Of a DNA stretch of 64,000 bases, positions 17,327 through 25,816 are shown piece by piece; positions within the stretch are counted from its first letter, which is position 1, and every line of letters starts with the position of its first letter. The notes beneath the pieces were generated by a model. It made no database searches. It saw only the letters and a program-made list of their open reading frames with translations, and was not told where the DNA came from. The translations under genes and the position numbers were made by a program. The DNA is from Bacteroidota bacterium (GTDB lineage: Bacteria; Bacteroidota; Bacteroidia; Chitinophagales; Chitinophagaceae), in contig JAFDXI010000102.1 in assembly GCA_018268035.1 (NCBI GenBank), forward strand, positions 215,365-279,364, written 5' to 3'.

Positions 17327-18634
17327 TTAAATACCAAGAATATTGATGGGATTAAATCCGAGTCTTTTCTTTACCATACCCACAGCCATAATATTAGAGA
17401 GGGCTACTGCAATAGCTGTTGAAATAGCAGAGCCCATTGCACCAAAAATTGGATTTAAAATTAGAGCAAGTACTACAGCCAGTACACCATTGATGATGGT
17501 GATATTGCGCATATCCTTTTCATGACCGCTCATAGTGAGGAGGTATCCCACAGAGCCGGTGGCTACATTGATAAACTGGCCTAACACCAACACCCGTAAA
17601 TATCCTGAACCACCTTCAAAGCCTTTACCGAATAATGACATCAGGAAGTTAGGGAAAAACCACATAAATAAGATTATTGGGAGGGAGGTAACAATCAAAA
17701 GCCGGGTGGTGTTGCGAACATATCTTTCCAGTTCTGTAAGCTTATTTTCTTTATACATACTTGCAAATCGCGGAGCGCTCACATACCCCACTGCTGCGAG
17801 TAAAAATGTAATGAGTACTGAAGTGTTTCTTGCCACGGCCAGTGTGGCCAACTCCTGTGGTGTATTAAAGACACCTGCAATAAACTGCCCACTCCAGATA
17901 ATCAACTGTTGCATGATGGCAACCACCCATAAGGAAGAAGAACTTTTCCATAATATAGCTGTATCAAACTTCCCTTTAACATTAGGGATGTCTTTGCGCC
18001 ACCAATAGAATGATATTAAAGCTGCGATTATTGAAGAGAAAAAAAACAACATGGATGCCGTTGTAGATTCGGTTGGGTTCCAGACAAATACCAGGATAAT
18101 CAAAGCGATGGGAGCAATTATTTTTAAAACTGTAACAGAAAGAAAAACTTTTCTTAATCCCTGAAGCGCCATGCCAAATAAGTTGTAGCAGGCGAAAAAA
18201 GGAACAGATAGTGCAATCCAGATCAATGGATATTTCATTTCGGGTTTATGAAAAAAATAAGTTGAAATAAACCCGGCAAAAATACAAATCACAATTGCGG
18301 TAATGGATGTGACCCATACACCCCATTTCATTAATGTATTGATGACGCCATGTACTTTTTCCCAATCTTTTTCTTTGCTGTAAATACTTATGAACCTTAA
18401 CACAGACTGGTCTGCACCCACTCTGCCGATTGTACCTACAATAATTGCGATGGTAACAGCTAAAAAAAAGTATCCCGATTCTTTTACACCCAGGTGCCTT
18501 GCAATAATAACATTCATCAAAAAAGTAGATCCTGCGCCTGCAATCCTGACGATTAATGCAATCATTGAATGCACTAATAATTCTTTGTTTTCTTCTTTTT
18601 TAGTGAATGCTAGAAACTTATTATATGCTTTCAT
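17327..18634 (-). CDS. Polysaccharide flippase (Wzx-like, MOP superfamily)
   Basis: A 435-residue polytopic membrane protein with about 12 hydrophobic helices. The N-terminus fits the polysaccharide biosynthesis family (MOP/RfbX), with an HSMIALIVRIAGAGSTFLMN-like first helix followed by VIIARHLGVKESGYFFLAVT. The role of such proteins is to flip undecaprenyl-linked repeat units across the inner membrane. It is the last gene of the minus-strand polysaccharide block, 56 bases downstream of the WecG-like gene. Its position together with Wza, Wzc and a Wzy-like protein indicates a Wzx/Wzy-dependent pathway. Confidence 0.85.
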   Translation of the reverse strand: MKAYNKFLAFTKKEENKELLVHSMIALIVRIAGAGSTFLMNVIIARHLGVKESGYFFLAVTIAIIVGTIGRVGADQSVLRFISIYSKEKDWEKVHGVINTLMKWGVWVTSITAIVICIFAGFISTYFFHKPEMKYPLIWIALSVPFFACYNLFGMALQGLRKVFLSVTVLKIIAPIALIILVFVWNPTESTTASMLFFFSSIIAALISFYWWRKDIPNVKGKFDTAILWKSSSSLWVVAIMQQLIIWSGQFIAGVFNTPQELATLAVARNTSVLITFLLAAVGYVSAPRFASMYKENKLTELERYVRNTTRLLIVTSLPIILFMWFFPNFLMSLFGKGFEGGSGYLRVLVLGQFINVATGSVGYLLTMSGHEKDMRNITIINGVLAVVLALILNPIFGAMGSAISTAIAVALSNIMAVGMVKKRLGFNPINILGI

Positions 18635-18690
18635 TTTATGCGGGATAGCTCAATTTTTTGCAGGCAGGAAATATAATTTTTGCTTTAGTT

Positions 18691-19479
18691 TTAGTCCCTG
18701 CTTGTTCTTTCTACTTTAAATTTTTTAATTCCCAGCAACTGAAGTGAAAAGTTCCAGACAAATAATCCATGCATGATGATATACCTTTTCCAAAGCCTTT
18801 TGAAATCTTTACCAAATAAACGGAAGACCCATTCAAAGCCTGATTTCCTGAGATATTCAGGCGCCATTTTTATCCGGCCTCCAAAAAAATCAAAAGTGGC
18901 ACCTGAAGCAATTAATACAGAACCTTTGATTTTATCAAGGTGTGTATCTATCCAGTAATCCTGTTTTGGAGTGCCTAAGCCCACGCAAAAAATATCAGGT
19001 TTTAAAGCATTGATTTCATCTACAATTTGCTGGTCTTCTTCTTCAGTCATTTGCCTGAACGGAGGCGAAAAGTATCCCACTATTTTAATATGCGGGAACC
19101 GCTGCTCGAGGTATTCTTTCATTTTTATGCAAACGTCCGGAGCGCCGCCAAATAAATAAAAAGTATATCCGGTAGTTTTTGCATGTTCGGCTAACTGTAG
19201 TATGGTATCAGGTGCAGCTATCCTGTCGCAGGGTGTTTTATGAAAAAACCTGATCCATTTTACAAATGGCATACCGTCTGCACCGGTGATATCAGCAGCG
19301 TTATAAATTCTTTTAACCTCTTTATTCTGTAAAGACAAAGCACAACAAAATGCATTCACACAGGCGATATGGTGCGACCTTCCTGATTTATCTGCTATCC
19401 ATTTATCTACCAATTCAAATAATTGAGGATAAGTAATCGGTGTTACTCCCACACCAAGAAAATTGACGTAATCTTTCAT
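18691..19479 (-). CDS. WecG/TagA/CpsF family glycosyltransferase (GT26)
   Basis: A 262-residue protein of the WecG/TagA family. It shows VNAFCCALSLQNKEVKRIYN followed by ITGADGMPFVKW, the conserved Thr-x-x-Asp-Gly nucleotide-sugar region, and FCVGLGTPKQDYWI with the family's G-x-PKQE/D-W signature. Members transfer an amino-sugar or hexose residue from a UDP-sugar to an undecaprenyl-PP-linked acceptor at the membrane face. The length is typical. It sits between a sulfotransferase gene and the flippase gene. The donor sugar is not deducible. It and the GT4 enzyme are the only glycosyltransferases seen in this block, so further ones must be encoded elsewhere. Confidence 0.88.
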   Translation of the reverse strand: MKDYVNFLGVGVTPITYPQLFELVDKWIADKSGRSHHIACVNAFCCALSLQNKEVKRIYNAADITGADGMPFVKWIRFFHKTPCDRIAAPDTILQLAEHAKTTGYTFYLFGGAPDVCIKMKEYLEQRFPHIKIVGYFSPPFRQMTEEEDQQIVDEINALKPDIFCVGLGTPKQDYWIDTHLDKIKGSVLIASGATFDFFGGRIKMAPEYLRKSGFEWVFRLFGKDFKRLWKRYIIMHGLFVWNFSLQLLGIKKFKVERTSRD

Positions 19480-19698
19480 CTGGTTATTATTAGTTTTTTA
19501 TCATCTGTTTTTCCTGATTGCCGGTTGAACCTTTCAAAGAAATTGCATCAAGGTTAGTGTTCAAAACCGGTATATATTATTATAAGTTATAGTTGTTAAT
19601 AATTTTTGAGTTGCAAATATATACTTATGCTTTTTAGCTTAAGATTAAAAGCGCAGCCTGATTGTATCAATATTTGTTCAAATAATATCCGCATTGGT

Positions 19699-20571
19699 TT
19701 ATTTTTTATACCAGGTTATTTTATGTAATGAATAAAAGATACTGTCAATAAAATTTGAGGGCTTGTAGGTAGCATTGGTTCTTTTAAGGCTAATCATTTT
19801 TTCGACGCGCAACCTGTTGCCATCAAACAAATAACCCACTTTTAATTGGTGGTTTTCGGAGATGATATCTTTTGCTTTCTGCAGCGAGATACCAAGGTCA
19901 TTTTCTATTCCTGATAAAGTGCTTAATGGATCTTTTAATAAATCCTCATAATAAATGGAAGAAAGAGCATGTTTGTTTTTTAGCTTTTTAAAAACCCAAA
20001 GAGATAAACAATTGACTGCAAGCAGATACAAGTTGGCCTTCAGCCTGCTTTTGGGTTCCTGCTCCACATCTTTTTTTTGAAAAGATTCTACTACAGCTAA
20101 CGGGTTTCTTTTTATGTTGATAAAAGAAATTTGTTTACCCAAAATCATGGAAAGGAAATATCCGCGTAATGCATATTTGGATGAATCTATGATGATATTT
20201 TTTTGAAACTGTGTTTGCACATTTGTTTGTAATGCATCAAAAAATTTTTGCTGGAAATTTGCATATATACTGAATTGTTTTTTGTTGGGCGGTATGAATA
20301 AATAATAAAAGCTAAAATGGTGTTCAAACTTTTTGCTTAGGCCTGCATAATGAATGGGTGGTTCATTAATTTGTTTTGAGAGTCCGGTACAAACCTTTTC
20401 CCAGAAGTTCATTAATTCAATATTATTGGTGTCTGTTGGTGTTCCGTTTCTTTCTGTAAACCTGTTTAATTCCCCGGCACTGAAGACGCCTGCTGCATTG
20501 CCCAGAATAATATCTAAAAGCGTTGTGCCGCTTCTGCCGGAGCCAATGATATAAATTACCTGTTTATTCAT
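19699..20571 (-). CDS. Sulfotransferase-family protein (cluster copy 1)
   Basis: A 290-residue protein with the PAPS-binding P-loop GSGRSGTTLL (residues 10-19) at the very N-terminus. The 3'-phosphate motif is INIKRNPLAVVESF. Together these are the two signatures of the bacterial sulfotransferase (Sulfotransf_1/3) fold. There is no signal peptide, so it acts in the cytosol, presumably on a lipid-linked sugar. It lies 46 bases downstream of the GT4 gene, and the 219-base gap to the WecG-like gene is the longest within the block. The overall sequence differs from copies 2-5, which argues for distinct acceptor positions rather than recent duplication. Confidence 0.82.
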   Translation of the reverse strand: MNKQVIYIIGSGRSGTTLLDIILGNAAGVFSAGELNRFTERNGTPTDTNNIELMNFWEKVCTGLSKQINEPPIHYAGLSKKFEHHFSFYYLFIPPNKKQFSIYANFQQKFFDALQTNVQTQFQKNIIIDSSKYALRGYFLSMILGKQISFINIKRNPLAVVESFQKKDVEQEPKSRLKANLYLLAVNCLSLWVFKKLKNKHALSSIYYEDLLKDPLSTLSGIENDLGISLQKAKDIISENHQLKVGYLFDGNRLRVEKMISLKRTNATYKPSNFIDSIFYSLHKITWYKK

Positions 20572-20617
20572 TCGTTAAGTATGCAGCAATAATTTTTATT
20601 GTTATTGCGCCAGTCAT

Positions 20618-21667
20618 TTATTTAAAAAAAGTTTTATAAAAATCAATAACGGAATGTTGAGAATATCTTTCTTCAACAATTGTTCTCGGAGAATAACTGT
20701 GTATATTTTTAATTACAGTAATAATAGCTTCAATAAATTTTTCACTGTTATTCATTTCAAACCTTTCACCTGATTTTCCATTCAGCACATATTCTTTAAT
20801 GGCAAATGCATCTGTCCCAACAACAGGTTTGCCACAACTCATTGCTTCTAAAGATACCAGGCCGAGGCTTTCCTGTCTGCGCATTGTAGGAAATAACAAA
20901 ATATCTATTGCATGATAAAAATTCTGCATTTCGGAAGTTGGCATTACTTCCCAGCAAACAGTGTTGTCAAAGTTTGAGAAAACAGCTTTATACCTGTTTT
21001 TTTCTTTGCCATAAAAAATATAATGCAATTGTATTTTCTTATTAACTGCTTTTTCAATTTCAGATGTTTGTTCTAATACTTTTATTAAAAGGTCTGTACC
21101 TTTTTCTGGTATAAGGCCGGATGCAAAACCGAGTTTTATTGTATTGCTATTTTCGTCAATATTATTATTTTCTGTGAAGCGGCCGGTGTCAATGCCACCA
21201 CTTGGTGATGGAAAAATTTTTGATAAAGGATATTTGAACTGATCGGCCAGTTCCTGTTTGAAATATTCAGACGGGGTAATATGCAAAGTGCGGGCAGGTA
21301 ATTTTTTTATTAATGGGGTAAATAAAATTGCTTTGATTTTGCTTACATATAAATCATCGCCATGCCAATGAATCACCGGTTGTTTCATTTTTGATAAAGA
21401 CCTGGTGATGGGTAATGCGTAATAAGGATATAAACTCATGAAAACATAATCGTACCTGCTGAAATCATGCTTCCATATTTTTTTATAAAACCTGATATAT
21501 TGAATAAAATGTTCTTTGCTGCCTGTGAAATCTGATTGTAAAACAAGCAGGGAAACATCATGGCCGGCAGCATCTAAAGATTCTTTGATGTTCTTTACAA
21601 AAGAGGAATGTTTGGGGTTACTTTCTGTTGGGTAACCATTATGCATTAATAGAATTTTGCTCATCAA
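20618..21667 (-). CDS. Glycosyltransferase family 4
   Basis: A 349-residue GT-B-fold enzyme. The N-terminus MSKILLMHNGYPTESNPKHS and the C-terminal donor-binding motif SLGLVSLEAMSCGKPVVGTD (the E-x7-E pattern) are typical of GT4. GTDLLIKVLEQ and LGFASGLIPEKG mark the inter-domain region. It probably adds a sugar from a nucleotide donor to the growing lipid-linked repeat unit on the cytosolic side. The start codon (21667, or the next ATG at 21664) overlaps the stop of the upstream sulfotransferase gene by four bases, indicating translational coupling. Confidence 0.85.
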   Translation of the reverse strand: MMSKILLMHNGYPTESNPKHSSFVKNIKESLDAAGHDVSLLVLQSDFTGSKEHFIQYIRFYKKIWKHDFSRYDYVFMSLYPYYALPITRSLSKMKQPVIHWHGDDLYVSKIKAILFTPLIKKLPARTLHITPSEYFKQELADQFKYPLSKIFPSPSGGIDTGRFTENNNIDENSNTIKLGFASGLIPEKGTDLLIKVLEQTSEIEKAVNKKIQLHYIFYGKEKNRYKAVFSNFDNTVCWEVMPTSEMQNFYHAIDILLFPTMRRQESLGLVSLEAMSCGKPVVGTDAFAIKEYVLNGKSGERFEMNNSEKFIEAIITVIKNIHSYSPRTIVEERYSQHSVIDFYKTFFK

Positions 21668-22650
21668 CTCACCTTCCTCCAGCTACTTTGTTTATAATAT
21701 TTAACGAAAAACAAAAGGCCATTGAAGAATCCTTTCTCTTTTACATGAAATTTTGCTGAGCGATAGGCATCTTCTAATTTCCATGCGAGGATTTGAAGTT
21801 TGCCCGGCTGTTTACTTTTTGTTGCAAACAACGGTTGATAATGTAACCGCTGCATTTCAGGGAAAGTTATTGTTTCAATTTTTTCGATAGATTTTTTGGA
21901 TAGTTTCCTGAGGAATTTCTGCATATTGTCTTTCACAACTTCTGATTTTCCTTTTGCGTCACCATAGTTTTCTGCAGATTTAGAAAGTGTACACATTGCA
22001 GGTTCAAACCGGATACCTAAAAATGTGCTTAGTGTTTTCATTGTGTTTTCAACATCAGTTATCAAACCTTCATACCTTACTTCAATATAATCATTGTCAA
22101 AACGGTTTTTTATTTCATTGGTCTGATGTAATACTGTGTTCCATACATAAGCAGCACGATAAATATTTTTATTCCAGATATTTCTTACCGATAATGCATA
22201 GTCTCTTGGATCTCTGATGATATGGATGAATTTTGCGCCCGGGCAAATTGATTTCAGTAATTGCAGATGATTAATGTAGCCGGGCGTCTTATCTCCATAA
22301 ATCAAATCATCAGCAGGTTTTTTTACCCCGAAATAACTAAACACTAAAAGTGAAAAACTTTCCCAGCTATTGACTTTATCTTTTTGTGTATAAAAGGTTT
22401 CATCTAATTTATAGCCAAGTTGAGAAATGAGATAGAAAAATGTGGTGTTATAAAAATCATTAAACAGATCTTCTTTTTGTGATGGATTAAAATCAAAACC
22501 CTCACCATATTTATTTATAAGCAGTGGTAAAAAATGTGTTTCAACTTCAGGTATGCTTATTTTGGAATGTTGATTCAGAAGGTCGCGCAACAATTTTGTT
22601 CCACTACGCGGCATGCCTACAACAAATATTGGTCCTTTAAAATCATTCAT
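21664..22650 (-). CDS. Sulfotransferase (cluster copy 2)
   Basis: A 328-residue protein. The P-loop VVGMPRSGTKLLRDLLNQH is at residues 10-28, and the 3'-phosphate motif FIHIIRDPRDYALSVRN is complete. The PRSGT form is typical of the Sulfotransf_3 group. The C-terminal approx. 60 residues are basic and may contact the acceptor or membrane. It is translationally coupled to the GT4 gene by a four-base overlap and begins 13 bases after the preceding sulfotransferase gene. The acceptor is inferred to be the polysaccharide repeat unit; tyrosylprotein sulfation is an alternative for the fold. Confidence 0.86.
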   Translation of the reverse strand: MNDFKGPIFVVGMPRSGTKLLRDLLNQHSKISIPEVETHFLPLLINKYGEGFDFNPSQKEDLFNDFYNTTFFYLISQLGYKLDETFYTQKDKVNSWESFSLLVFSYFGVKKPADDLIYGDKTPGYINHLQLLKSICPGAKFIHIIRDPRDYALSVRNIWNKNIYRAAYVWNTVLHQTNEIKNRFDNDYIEVRYEGLITDVENTMKTLSTFLGIRFEPAMCTLSKSAENYGDAKGKSEVVKDNMQKFLRKLSKKSIEKIETITFPEMQRLHYQPLFATKSKQPGKLQILAWKLEDAYRSAKFHVKEKGFFNGLLFFVKYYKQSSWRKVS

Positions 22651-22663
22651 CCTTATTACTTAT

Positions 22664-23542
22664 TTATTTTAACCAAACACTTAAATCCCTTTTAATTAAA
22701 TCTTCAGTTTTCCTTATGTCATCAAAAAAATATTTTTCCAATAATAGTTTTTTTAAATCGGGATTGATAGCGGGTATTTTTTCTTTGCTGCTATTGATTC
22801 CCGGCAACCATTGATCTTTTATTTTTCTTCTGATTTTATAAGTAGGTAAAAAATTCTTTATAACTTTTTTGAACATGTTGGGTTGATATACGATCTTTTG
22901 TAACCATTTTGATTTTGGCATATATGCTGGTTTGAATACCTGTCCCAAATCAAGTGTTTGTTGAGAAACGCCAAGAAAACCGAGTAAACGCTCAATGGTT
23001 TGTGCCTGGTTTTTTTTAAAATCTTCTTCGAAGATTATATAGAAATAATGATTGGAGTTAGTAAAATATTTTTGCAGGTTTTGAATATGAACTGCATACA
23101 TGCTTCTGTGGATGTGTATAAAATGCCTGTTTTCAAATTTATTCAAATCAAATTTTTTTTCTTCTTCAATTACCTGTTCAAAGGGTTTATCAAAATACCC
23201 TCTTCTTACATTGAATAAATATTCTGAATAAGCTCTGTCAACCGGATTGCGAAGCATCAAGATAAGTTTTATATCGTTGCCCAGTAAATCGAGGATGCGT
23301 TTTGGCGCATAATCATAAAACATGTAATCGGGCGTTATTTCGCCGACTAACTGGCCTGGCCCGGCTTGTTTGAATTGTTCTTCATACCAGGATACTCCTT
23401 TTTTAAAATTTTCATCATTATCAAAAAAATGAATTTCTTTTTGTTCCGGAAGGCAAATTTCAGGGTGTTGTGCTAAAATACTATGTAATGATGTTGTACC
23501 ACTTTTAGATGTCCCGACACACAAAAACTTAGGTAAGCTCAC
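22664..23542 (-). CDS. Sulfotransferase (cluster copy 3)
   Basis: A 292-residue protein with the P-loop CVGTSKSGTTSLHSIL (residues 8-23) and, after it, QHPEICLPEQKEIHFFD, a segment shared with heparan-type and bacterial carbohydrate sulfotransferases. The 3'-phosphate motif is LMLRNPVDRAYSEYL. The VDRAYS form is typical of the NodH/heparan N-sulfotransferase-like Sulfotransf_1 group, which supports a carbohydrate acceptor. It is the same subfamily as copy 4. It is cytosolic and part of the minus-strand block, with small gaps on both sides. Confidence 0.87.
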   Translation of the reverse strand: MSLPKFLCVGTSKSGTTSLHSILAQHPEICLPEQKEIHFFDNDENFKKGVSWYEEQFKQAGPGQLVGEITPDYMFYDYAPKRILDLLGNDIKLILMLRNPVDRAYSEYLFNVRRGYFDKPFEQVIEEEKKFDLNKFENRHFIHIHRSMYAVHIQNLQKYFTNSNHYFYIIFEEDFKKNQAQTIERLLGFLGVSQQTLDLGQVFKPAYMPKSKWLQKIVYQPNMFKKVIKNFLPTYKIRRKIKDQWLPGINSSKEKIPAINPDLKKLLLEKYFFDDIRKTEDLIKRDLSVWLK

Positions 23543-23596
23543 TGGTTTAAATATTGGTTATTATTAGAGATATTGTTTTGATTTATTTTGTTCCAT

Positions 23597-24490
23597 TTAT
23601 ACCGGCTTCCATTGATTGTATAAATCTTTATTTAATAAAGCTGATAAATTTTTTACATCTTCATCAAAATAGTTAAAGACAATTTTCCGCTCATCATTTG
23701 AAAGCGGTTTATAATCTACCTCTTTCATGTTTATTTTATCAAGTCCCTTCCTCACTTTTGTGCGTAGCAGGTATTTTATTTTAAATGGAAGCATGTTGGA
23801 AATTGTATTTTTTATTTTATTGTCTTTGCTTCTGATAAAAAAATGGATGCTTTTAAAACGGACAGCTCCTGATTTGTTATGAACAACATCAGTATTGATT
23901 GAGACATTTTCAACAACACCCAAAAACCTGCAAACATCCTGTACTGTTTTTTGTGCATTCTTTTTTAGGTCATTGTTAAAGATGATATAGATATTTTCTT
24001 TTGGAAACCATTTCAACCAGTTTGAAATATGTTGATAATAGAGACCTACATAAAAATAAGACAGGTTGGTTTGTTCGTTAAAACTTCCCTTTATTCTCTG
24101 TTCCTGTAATGCAATGGTGTCAATGAAATGGTTGGATGGTTGTTCCCATCCATTTTTAATTGCGAAATTATATGCAGAATAAGCCCTGTCAACCGGATTT
24201 CTCAACATGATTATAATCTTTGCATCTTTGTTGTAATGGTAAATCCTTTCGGGCACTGCTAAGGTGGAGAACATGTGTACCGATGCACCACCAATTAATT
24301 TTTGTGATTGGTATGAATCATAAAACTGGTGAAAATAATTTTCTCCTTTTTGGTAAGCCTTATCATCAATAAAAAAATGGTTTTCTTTTACAATGGGCAT
24401 AAAAATATCAGGATGTTCATCAAGATATTTATATAAAGATGTCGTACCTGTTTTTTGTGCACCCACTATAAAAAAATCAACTTTCCTCAT
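23597..24490 (-). CDS. Sulfotransferase (cluster copy 4)
   Basis: A 297-residue protein with the P-loop IVGAQKTGTTSLYKYL (residues 8-23), followed by DEHPDIFMPIVKENHFF and the 3'-phosphate motif MLRNPVDRAYSAYNF. It is close in layout to copy 3 (same spacing, same VDRAYS motif), so these two may descend from one duplication. It is predicted to be a cytosolic PAPS-dependent carbohydrate sulfotransferase. Its start codon overlaps the stop of the Wzy-like gene by four bases (24487-24490), so synthesis is coupled to the polymerase. Confidence 0.88.
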   Translation of the reverse strand: MRKVDFFIVGAQKTGTTSLYKYLDEHPDIFMPIVKENHFFIDDKAYQKGENYFHQFYDSYQSQKLIGGASVHMFSTLAVPERIYHYNKDAKIIIMLRNPVDRAYSAYNFAIKNGWEQPSNHFIDTIALQEQRIKGSFNEQTNLSYFYVGLYYQHISNWLKWFPKENIYIIFNNDLKKNAQKTVQDVCRFLGVVENVSINTDVVHNKSGAVRFKSIHFFIRSKDNKIKNTISNMLPFKIKYLLRTKVRKGLDKINMKEVDYKPLSNDERKIVFNYFDEDVKNLSALLNKDLYNQWKPV

Positions 24491-25764
24491 GCGAATTCAT
24501 TTTTTATTTGCTTTCGGTTCAAGACATATACATACACAACTGCCAATATGGTTGTTGGCGTTGGGTTTTTAATACCATGACCTGCTGCTAAAGAATGTGC
24601 TATGAAAATGGCTGTAGCTATAAATAATGCAAATCTTAAATAACTGCTTGGTTTTTCTAAGAAATCTTTGAATAAAATAAATAGGCATAAAAAGGGGAAA
24701 AGAAAAATCCAGCAGTCCTGAATATAACCATAAGCACCCAATAGATCAACGAAATCTTTTTCAGCCTGTTTACCACCATTTTCGCCTTCGTCTTTAGAAC
24801 TGGCCAGGTTGCCATATAATTTTACCCTGTATTGCATTACCCCTGATCCGAAAAACTGTGGGATAAAATCCCTGCTATCAAAAAATTTTTCTGCAGCTAT
24901 ATCTTGTTCAGAACGGGGTTGCTCTGTTAGCAGATCTGCATATTTATCTGCCATGAAGGGTTTATCTTTAATAATATTATAGACGAAAATGGAAGAAATC
25001 AGAATAGCTGAAATAATTACACCTGAGTAGGCTAGTTTTCTTCCAGCATTCATGAAATTGGAATTTTTACCAAAAATGACCATGTGTGCAGTTGCAATGA
25101 ATGTAATGCCTATACCACCTAAGAGTCCAGCACGGGTGCCAATAAGTGCCAATCCTAATAATACGAGAATAACTTTCCATAAACGGGCAGTTTCCTTTTT
25201 AGAAAATTGCTGGTACATACATAAGCAATAACCAACCAGCATTGCCAGGGAGTTATCGTTTTGGTTGTTGAAATAGAAAGTGGTACCAAAACCATAATCG
25301 GTTTCATCGGTGCCATAAGTAGCATAACCAATACCAGTAATGGTTGAAAATACTATACAGGCTGCCCTTAATATCACATTAATGACAACCCAGTTAATAA
25401 TAGTTTCAAAAGTGATATATCCTTTGTCTATAGTGTATTTTAAATAAAAGGCGAGTAATGGTAAATAAAGGATTTTAAAAAACCAGGATGCCTCCATTGA
25501 GGGCGAATAAATATTGCCATAAGTTACTGCAGATATGTTGCAGATAACAGCGAGCAGCAACATAATTAAAACATATAGCCTGTATAAATTGGCTTTGTTG
25601 TATGCAACAAAAAAGACAAAAGTGTATGCAATAACGAAAGCGCGAAAAATACTGCCTATCGGGTTTTCAAAATTATAGTAGCCATTCACCAGGTCTATGA
25701 ATACAGCACCAATGAGAAATATAAATACAACGCTTTTATGTAAAAATGCTTTTGTAATGATCAT
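24487..25764 (-). CDS. O-antigen polymerase/ligase-like membrane protein (Wzy/WaaL type)
   Basis: A 425-residue protein with about 10-12 hydrophobic helices. A GTRAGLLGG motif near residue 205 precedes a helix and is typical of the Wzy_C (O-antigen ligase/polymerase) region. A large extracytoplasmic loop spans about 265-345. Such proteins join undecaprenyl-linked repeat units in the periplasm. Position directly after Wzc and before the sulfotransferases fits a Wzy role. Sequence divergence in this family is high, so ligase versus polymerase cannot be decided; the Wzx/Wzc/Wza context favours polymerase. Confidence 0.78.
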   Translation of the reverse strand: MIITKAFLHKSVVFIFLIGAVFIDLVNGYYNFENPIGSIFRAFVIAYTFVFFVAYNKANLYRLYVLIMLLLAVICNISAVTYGNIYSPSMEASWFFKILYLPLLAFYLKYTIDKGYITFETIINWVVINVILRAACIVFSTITGIGYATYGTDETDYGFGTTFYFNNQNDNSLAMLVGYCLCMYQQFSKKETARLWKVILVLLGLALIGTRAGLLGGIGITFIATAHMVIFGKNSNFMNAGRKLAYSGVIISAILISSIFVYNIIKDKPFMADKYADLLTEQPRSEQDIAAEKFFDSRDFIPQFFGSGVMQYRVKLYGNLASSKDEGENGGKQAEKDFVDLLGAYGYIQDCWIFLFPFLCLFILFKDFLEKPSSYLRFALFIATAIFIAHSLAAGHGIKNPTPTTILAVVYVYVLNRKQIKNEFA

Positions 25765-25816
25765 GCGAAAAACTTAAAGCGGCTATACCCGACTGTTAGT
25801 AAATACCACAACGGAA

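Noticed and set aside
17535..18008. 157-codon plus-strand frame opposite the flippase gene
   Set aside because: It is the antisense shadow of a well-supported membrane protein gene; its translation has no family resemblance.
19699..24490. Four sulfotransferase genes considered as recent tandem duplicates
   Set aside because: Their sequences differ widely apart from the PAPS motifs; only copies 3 and 4 look like one subfamily.
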